A stretch of DNA of 11,483 nt. Origin: an uncultured Succinivibrio sp. (GTDB lineage Bacteria; Pseudomonadota; Gammaproteobacteria; Enterobacterales; Succinivibrionaceae). Both the position numbers and the translations under genes were made by a program. How positions within the stretch are numbered: position 1 is the stretch's first letter; the number at the start of each line of letters is the position of its first letter. Of the stretch, positions 5,899-11,483 are shown in pieces. The notes below the pieces were generated by a model. The model had not been told where the DNA came from. It did no database searches and was given only the letters and a program-made list of their open reading frames with translations. The stretch spans positions 1 to 11,483 of the forward strand of contig CACYBT010000290.1 of NCBI GenBank assembly GCA_902772715.1. Direction: 5' to 3'.

Positions 5899-8800
5899 AT
5901 GACCACTGCAATTCAGGATTTATTTAAAAAAGACATCAATCGTTCCATAAAGGGTGTAATCAAAGCAGATGATAACGATGAGTTAGTTCTTAAAAATGAA
6001 ATTGAAGAATATGTGGTCACCAAAGATATTGCCAAGAACCTCAACAGTTTTGTCGATGCATATAACGACTATGATGGAGCCAGAGGCAATGGTGTTTGGA
6101 TTTCTGGTTTCTTTGGTTCTGGTAAATCGCATCTTTTAAAAATGCTGGCAGTGATTCTGCAGGACCAAAAGGTTTGCGGTTGCAGTTCAATGGATCTGTT
6201 CCTAAATAGATTGTCAAATATTAATGACAGTTTATTAAAAGCAAATCTTAAAAAAGCGGTAACGCAGTATCAGGCCGAAAATATCCTTTTTAATATCGAT
6301 CAGAAAGCATCAGCTATTAACAAAACTGATACCAGTGCCTTACTGGGTGTTTTTTTGCGTGTGTTTAATGAACACTGTGGCTATTACGGACAGCAGCCAT
6401 ATATTGCACAGTTTGAAAGAATATTAGACCAGGACGGAGAACTCCCTGCCTTTAAACAGGCCTACCAGGAGATTACGGGAAAAGATTGGAACAAAGATCG
6501 AGAAAAACTGTTACTGATTGATGTCTTTGTTGCTAAGGCTTTGGCAAAGGTAAAGGGAGGAAGTCCTGATGACTATAAAGGAACCTTGAAAGGATATAAG
6601 GATTCTTTTTCGATGTCTCCAGGTGATTTTTGCTCGCTAGTAAGTGATTATGTCAAGAAAAAAGGACAAAACTTTAGATTAAACTTTTTTGTTGATGAGA
6701 TTGGTCAGTACATTGCTGACAATGTGCAGCTGATGCTTAATCTACAAACCATATCAGAATCACTTACAACAGAATGTGGAAGTCAGGCCTGGATAATTGT
6801 TACTGCTCAGGAGGATATGGAAACCGTAATGGGCTCTGAGAGTAAGCAACAGAGTAATGACTTCTCCAAAATTCAAGACAGATTTAAGCTCAGAATAAAA
6901 TTATCCTCCAAGGATGTTGCTGAAGTTATTCAAAAACGTCTTTTAGATAAGAAGACTGAATGTAAGACAGAATTACAGCAACTATATGATAAAGAAAAGA
7001 ATAACTTTAAAACTCTATTTAACTTTGTCGAACAGTCAAGAACCTACATTAACTACAAAGATGATGAAGACTTTATAAACTGTTATCCTTTTGTCCCCTA
7101 TCAGTTTGTTTTATTCCAGGACTGTATTAAGGCTTTATCAGGAAAAAATGCTTTTGAAGGAAAACACAGTTCTGTAGGTGAGAGATCAATGCTTGGAGTC
7201 TTCCAGGAAGTTGTAAAATCACTTGAAAATCAGCCCACAGGTTCTATTGCAAGTTTTGATCTGATGTTTGAAGGCATCAGAAATCAGATTAAATCCCGAA
7301 ATCAGGGGGCTATTCTAAGGGCTGAAACCAGTCTTCCTGATGCATTTGCAGTAAAAGTTTTAAAGGCTTTATTACTGGTTAAATATCTTAAAGAATTTAA
7401 GGCAACTATTCAAAACATTACTATTCTTATGCAGTCTGCTTTTGATGAGGATAGAAGTAATCTACGGCAGAAAGTCGATGAAGCCTTAGACCGTTTAGTT
7501 AGAGAAACCTATATTGAAAAACATGGTACAGAATACAGTTTTTTAACAGATGATGAAAAGGATATTGAAGAGAGTATCAATAATACTTCCATAGATAACT
7601 CTGAGTTAAACGATAAACTCAATGATTTGTTCTTCAAGAAGATCTTGAAAGGCTCAAAGATTAGAGATCCTGAAACAGGAGGAGATCATCCATATACCAC
7701 CATTCTTGACTGTCATGACTACGGAAAACAAGCCGAACTTGGCATTAACCTTATTTCTCCTTTATCCGTGAAAAAATCCCCTAGTGAGTGGATGTCAGAG
7801 AGAGCCCAATATAAGGAACTGGTTGTTGAGCTGCCTGATGATGACAAGCTATTCCCTGAATTGCAAAAATTCTGTAGAACACAGAAATATGTGCGTCAAA
7901 ACAGTTCTGCTGGCGGAAATTCTCCAATGATGCAGGCGATAATTCTGGAAAAAGGAGCGCAAAATAATAACCGTGAGCAGGATTTACTAGAACTTTTATC
8001 AGAACTTCTAGAAAGAGCCAAACTATTTGCGCTTGGGGATGATGTTACAGGCGCAACCGGTTCTGATGCTAAAGTCAGAATTGAAAAGGGCTTTTTTAAA
8101 TTAGTAAACAAGGCCTATTATAAACGCAATATTGTTCAAAATTTAACTTCTTTTGATGAAAGTCAGATTGCAGCAATTATCAGTTCCTCTCAAATTACAC
8201 CGATTTCAGAGGCGGAAACAGAAATAAAGTCATATCTTGAGTCCTGTCAGAGAAATGCAATGGGTGTTACTGTTAGCAGTATAAGAGACAATTTCGAGAA
8301 AATTCCCTATGGCTGGATATATCCAACTGTACCATGCTTGCTAGCCTATCTTTATGCCAGAAAGATTATTAGTTTCTCCAATGGTGCAAAAGAGGATTTA
8401 CAGGGTAAAGATCTTGTTGATTCATTGAGAAATACCCGTGCCCAACAGGGATTGCTCGTAAAACTGCAAACTAGAATTCCAGAGAGCCGTATTATTGAAT
8501 TAAAGAAATTCTTAAAGGAATATTTTAGTATTCCTTGTGAAAAAAATGATGGTAAGGATGTTGCTAAAGTTGCAGTTGCACAGTTTAAAGAACGAGCTGC
8601 AAAACTCCAGGATATTCAAAATGAATATACAAATAGAGGTTGGCCTAAATGTGAAGCGGTCGAACAGGCAATTAAGAAAGTTGTGCTTATTGCTAACTGT
8701 CAGGAAGTTATTGAGATATATGACAGACTAAATGACAAGATCTCAGGTAGCAAAATGGAAGATCTTCTGCTTGATGACTGGGATAATTATTTAGAATCTC

Positions 8801-9531
8801 TGATTGCATTTATGAATAATGCCGCACGAAAAAAGAATTATGCTGATTCTTTTGACTTAATTAGTCGTAAGAGTATTAATTTTCATGAAATCGCAGCATC
8901 TAGACCAGATCTTAGTGGATTTACAGAGGTTGCCACTAAATTTGATGAAATTAAAAAACTCTGTTTTAGTGAGAACTTCTTTAACACTGCAATTTCAAGA
9001 AAAATTGACGATGCCAAAGAAAAATTCGATGAATTATTTAATTCTGCAATATCATCATTTAAAGACTCTGTATTAAATAAACTTGATAAAATTGTTGAGG
9101 ATGCCTTCAGTCAGGATAAATATCAAAAATTATCAGTAGATAATCAGCAAAGAATAAGTGCATTTGTTGAAAAGGAGAGGGATCGTCTCAAAAATATTAC
9201 TGATTTTGGTCTTATTCAGAATTGTGAAATCAATCTTGAAAAAAACTTTAGTTCTTCCTTATATGAGGAAATAATCAGACTTTATGATGCTGAGAATACT
9301 GTAGTTAAGCCTTCTATAACAGATCTTGAAGATAACCAACAAGAAGATCAAAAAAACACAGGCACAAGACCTCCAAAAGTTACTCATACCGTGAAGAATA
9401 TTAAAGAGCTAATTGTGGATACAGATAAGAGTCTTGTGGAAACTGAAGAGGATGTGGATATATATCTTGCGAGGTTAAAGAGTTCCATGCTTGAGGCCAT
9501 AAAATCCGGCCAGCATATCTTAGTTAAATAG
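5899..9531 (+). CDS. brxC: BREX protein BrxC, large P-loop ATPase
   Basis: 1210 aa, matching the usual roughly 1200 aa of BrxC (formerly PglY-like, DUF499-related). It is an AAA+-type ATPase needed for BREX methylation and phage exclusion. Walker A GFFGSGKS is at 70-77 (Lys76) and Walker B FFVDE at 263-267. A conserved YPFVPYQF segment falls in the middle. The last third is charged and helical with coiled-coil character, ending in a Gln/Asn/Glu-rich linker and a short C-terminal helix. The N-terminal MTTAIQDLFKKDINR is typical. ATG 5899 is preceded by GAGG at 5890-5893, close to but compatible with initiation. There are no frameshifts. The next gene begins 32 nt after its stop. Confidence 0.96.
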   Translation: MTTAIQDLFKKDINRSIKGVIKADDNDELVLKNEIEEYVVTKDIAKNLNSFVDAYNDYDGARGNGVWISGFFGSGKSHLLKMLAVILQDQKVCGCSSMDLFLNRLSNINDSLLKANLKKAVTQYQAENILFNIDQKASAINKTDTSALLGVFLRVFNEHCGYYGQQPYIAQFERILDQDGELPAFKQAYQEITGKDWNKDREKLLLIDVFVAKALAKVKGGSPDDYKGTLKGYKDSFSMSPGDFCSLVSDYVKKKGQNFRLNFFVDEIGQYIADNVQLMLNLQTISESLTTECGSQAWIIVTAQEDMETVMGSESKQQSNDFSKIQDRFKLRIKLSSKDVAEVIQKRLLDKKTECKTELQQLYDKEKNNFKTLFNFVEQSRTYINYKDDEDFINCYPFVPYQFVLFQDCIKALSGKNAFEGKHSSVGERSMLGVFQEVVKSLENQPTGSIASFDLMFEGIRNQIKSRNQGAILRAETSLPDAFAVKVLKALLLVKYLKEFKATIQNITILMQSAFDEDRSNLRQKVDEALDRLVRETYIEKHGTEYSFLTDDEKDIEESINNTSIDNSELNDKLNDLFFKKILKGSKIRDPETGGDHPYTTILDCHDYGKQAELGINLISPLSVKKSPSEWMSERAQYKELVVELPDDDKLFPELQKFCRTQKYVRQNSSAGGNSPMMQAIILEKGAQNNNREQDLLELLSELLERAKLFALGDDVTGATGSDAKVRIEKGFFKLVNKAYYKRNIVQNLTSFDESQIAAIISSSQITPISEAETEIKSYLESCQRNAMGVTVSSIRDNFEKIPYGWIYPTVPCLLAYLYARKIISFSNGAKEDLQGKDLVDSLRNTRAQQGLLVKLQTRIPESRIIELKKFLKEYFSIPCEKNDGKDVAKVAVAQFKERAAKLQDIQNEYTNRGWPKCEAVEQAIKKVVLIANCQEVIEIYDRLNDKISGSKMEDLLLDDWDNYLESLIAFMNNAARKKNYADSFDLISRKSINFHEIAASRPDLSGFTEVATKFDEIKKLCFSENFFNTAISRKIDDAKEKFDELFNSAISSFKDSVLNKLDKIVEDAFSQDKYQKLSVDNQQRISAFVEKERDRLKNITDFGLIQNCEINLEKNFSSSLYEEIIRLYDAENTVVKPSITDLEDNQQEDQKNTGTRPPKVTHTVKNIKELIVDTDKSLVETEEDVDIYLARLKSSMLEAIKSGQHILVK

Positions 9532-9563
9532 TTGCTAATACAAAGTTTACAAAGAGCATATAA

Positions 9564-11483
9564 ATGGAATTAACAAGTTTAAAAACATTTGCCAAGGAAG
9601 CACGAAAAACCTTATATTTACAGGTAAAAAGCAGTTTAGATCAGGCTGTCAAAACAGATGGAATGCTTCATAGAAATAATCCCCATGCTTTTTATGCACT
9701 AAGTAAAGATTTGAAAGAATATGGAGAGGACACACTTATTCGTAAAGTTGCCTATTTCTGGTTTAATCGCTTCTGTGCTCTGCGCTTTATGGATTTAAAT
9801 GGTTATACCAGTTCCAAGGTCGTATCGCCAGAACAGGAAGGCAGTTCCATTCCAGGTATTCTCTCTGAGGCTAAAAGTAACTATTTTGATGATGACGTTA
9901 TTACTGCAAAAACAAAAGAAAAGATTAACAATCTTTTAAATGGCTCCATTAAATCAGTGAATCCTGAGGCAGAAGTCTATCGGCTGCTACTTATTTCGTC
10001 ATGTAATTTCTGGAATAAGAAAATGCCTTTTCTTTTTCAGGCTGAAGATGATTATTCAGAATACCTTTTACCTTCAGATTTGCTGTCACCTGAAAGTATC
10101 CTGCAGAGCATCCGTAATGCCATGACGGCAGATAACTGCCAGAGCGTAGAGATTATTGGCTGGCTTTATCAGTATTATATATCTGAGAAGAAAGATGAAA
10201 TTTTTACTGATTTAAAAAAGAATATCAAGATAGAACCTAGGAACATTCCTGCAGCAACACAGTTATTCACTCCTGAGTGGATTGTAAGATACCTTGTTGA
10301 TAATTCCTTAGGAAGGCTGTGGATGTTAAATCATCCTGAGTCATCCTTAAAAGATTCCATGGAATATTATATTGAGCCGCAAGAGGAAGAAACTGACTTT
10401 CTAAAAATCAGTATTCCTCAGGAAATAAAAGTCTGCGATCCATGCTGTGGCTCAGGACATATGCTGGTTTATGCTTTTGATCTGCTCTACAAGATTTATG
10501 AAGAACAGGGATACTCCAATACCGAAATTCCAAAACTTATTCTTGAGAATAACCTCTTTGGATTAGAACTTGATGAGCGTGCCTCTGAATTAGCCTCCTT
10601 TGCTTTAATGATGAAGGCAAGAGAAAAAGATAGAAGAGTTTTTGGAAGGGATGTAACTCCTCAAATCTGTCATTTGGAAAAGATAGAGTCTATAGACCAA
10701 GAGCTCTTAGATTATCAGAAAATAGTAGGTTCTGACATCATAACTTCCGATGTTATTGAAACAGTTAAACAGTTTCATGAAGCCGACAATTTTGGATCTT
10801 TGATTATTCCTAAATTAAAAAATCCTAAAGAAGTATTAGTAAAACTTCAAAATATAAATCTTGATGATATTAATCTGCAGTTGACTCACAACAAAGTAAT
10901 TCAAGCCTTAACTACAGCAGATTATTTAAGTCAGAAATACCATGTGGTTGTAACCAATCCTCCTTATATGGGGGCCAAAGGAATGAATGGAAGACTGGCT
11001 ACATGGATTAAGGATAATTATCCAGACAGTAAAACTGATCTTTGTACCACAATAATCGAGCGAAGTTTCACACTTGCAAAAACTAAGGCTCTTTCTGCAA
11101 TGATTACAATGCATAGTTGGATGTTTTTGTCATCATTTGAGAAATTACGAGACAAATTACTTTCTAGTAAAACCATTATGTCTATGGCTCATTTAGGAAC
11201 AAGAGCATTTGACAGTTTTGGCGGAGAAGTTGTAGCAACAACAGCATTTATTGTAAAGAATGATTTCGACAGTGAATATAAAGGAACATATGTAAGATTA
11301 GTTGATGTCTTTGGAGAGAAAGATAAGTCGAAAGCTTTCCAAGAACGTAAACAAAAGCCATTTTACACATCTTCAGCCAACTTCAAGAAGATTCCAGGTT
11401 CGCCTATTGCTTATTGGTTATCAGATAAATTTGTAAATGTTTTTAAAAATGGAAGACGTTTGGATTCATTTTGCAAAGCTGTA
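9564..11483 (+). CDS. pglX: BREX adenine methyltransferase PglX (5' 640 codons)
   Basis: An open frame from ATG 9564 to the window edge (640 codons, no stop). PglX proteins are about 1200 aa, so roughly half is present. PglX methylates an adenine in a non-palindromic site to mark self DNA and is required for BREX exclusion. The SAM-binding motif DPCCGSG is at 292-298 and the catalytic NPPY at 465-468, with FGLELDERA between them. The N-terminal helical part (ARKTLYLQVK, WFNRFCALRFM) and TQLFTPEWIVRYLV at about 234-247 are typical of PglX. The upstream AAAGAG is a weak ribosome-binding site. No homopolymeric G-tract suggesting phase variation is seen in this half. Site specificity cannot be read, because the recognition domain lies mostly beyond the edge. 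Confidence 0.95.
   Translation, partial: MELTSLKTFAKEARKTLYLQVKSSLDQAVKTDGMLHRNNPHAFYALSKDLKEYGEDTLIRKVAYFWFNRFCALRFMDLNGYTSSKVVSPEQEGSSIPGILSEAKSNYFDDDVITAKTKEKINNLLNGSIKSVNPEAEVYRLLLISSCNFWNKKMPFLFQAEDDYSEYLLPSDLLSPESILQSIRNAMTADNCQSVEIIGWLYQYYISEKKDEIFTDLKKNIKIEPRNIPAATQLFTPEWIVRYLVDNSLGRLWMLNHPESSLKDSMEYYIEPQEEETDFLKISIPQEIKVCDPCCGSGHMLVYAFDLLYKIYEEQGYSNTEIPKLILENNLFGLELDERASELASFALMMKAREKDRRVFGRDVTPQICHLEKIESIDQELLDYQKIVGSDIITSDVIETVKQFHEADNFGSLIIPKLKNPKEVLVKLQNINLDDINLQLTHNKVIQALTTADYLSQKYHVVVTNPPYMGAKGMNGRLATWIKDNYPDSKTDLCTTIIERSFTLAKTKALSAMITMHSWMFLSSFEKLRDKLLSSKTIMSMAHLGTRAFDSFGGEVVATTAFIVKNDFDSEYKGTYVRLVDVFGEKDKSKAFQERKQKPFYTSSANFKKIPGSPIAYWLSDKFVNVFKNGRRLDSFCKAV

Noticed and set aside
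7896..9076. Three short frames within brxC (7896-8111 minus, 8537-8731 plus, 8885-9076 plus)
   Set aside because: Shadows of the brxC frame. Their composition is low-complexity and they have no start signals.
10926..11114. Minus-strand frame within pglX
   Set aside because: Antisense to the NPPY region of pglX, which is unambiguously coding.
1..11483. CRISPR array, tRNA or rRNA genes
   Set aside because: No regularly spaced repeats and no cloverleaf or rRNA signature were seen on either strand.

Overview
AT-rich window (roughly one third G+C by eye) with the look of a bacterial defence or mobile-gene hotspot. Nothing fixes the species. The BREX proteins read like those of proteobacteria and the AT bias would suit a gut or rumen Gammaproteobacterium, but that is a guess. 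The DUF4417 module on the left resembles gene sets I associate more with anaerobic Firmicutes, which suggests horizontal transfer.

Left part (1-2530): two DUF4417-family genes lie on the minus strand. The one at 172-593 is a frameshifted, 3'-truncated remnant. The one at 1728-2384 is intact and heads a tightly coupled operon with a 124-aa protein that looks like a polymorphic-toxin C-terminal domain and a 185-aa protein that could be its immunity partner. Immediately 5' of each DUF4417 gene, and divergent from it, sits an element of about 120 bp that I read as a small-RNA gene: a plus-strand promoter, a dyad covering its -10 box, a conserved core and a strong intrinsic terminator. The two elements are recognisably related (11/14 identity around the -10, 14/18 in the core), while their terminator hairpins differ in sequence but keep their pairing. 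This repeated pairing of a predicted RNA of about 80 nt with a DUF4417 gene is the best candidate in the window for an undescribed system.

Middle (2568-4634): a minus-strand HTH plus ImmA/IrrE metalloprotease regulator (354 aa from its real ATG) has a -35 box embedded in a perfect dyad, which suggests autoregulation. It is followed by about 930 bp of very AT-rich sequence with no convincing gene, probably decayed.

Right part (4635-11483, plus strand): the first four genes of a type 1 BREX phage-defence operon in canonical order: brxA, brxB (ATGA overlap), brxC and pglX. pglX runs off the right edge after 640 codons, with its SAM-binding and NPPY motifs present. pglZ and brxL would be expected beyond the window. 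The HTH-ImmA gene is the only regulator visible next to the operon.
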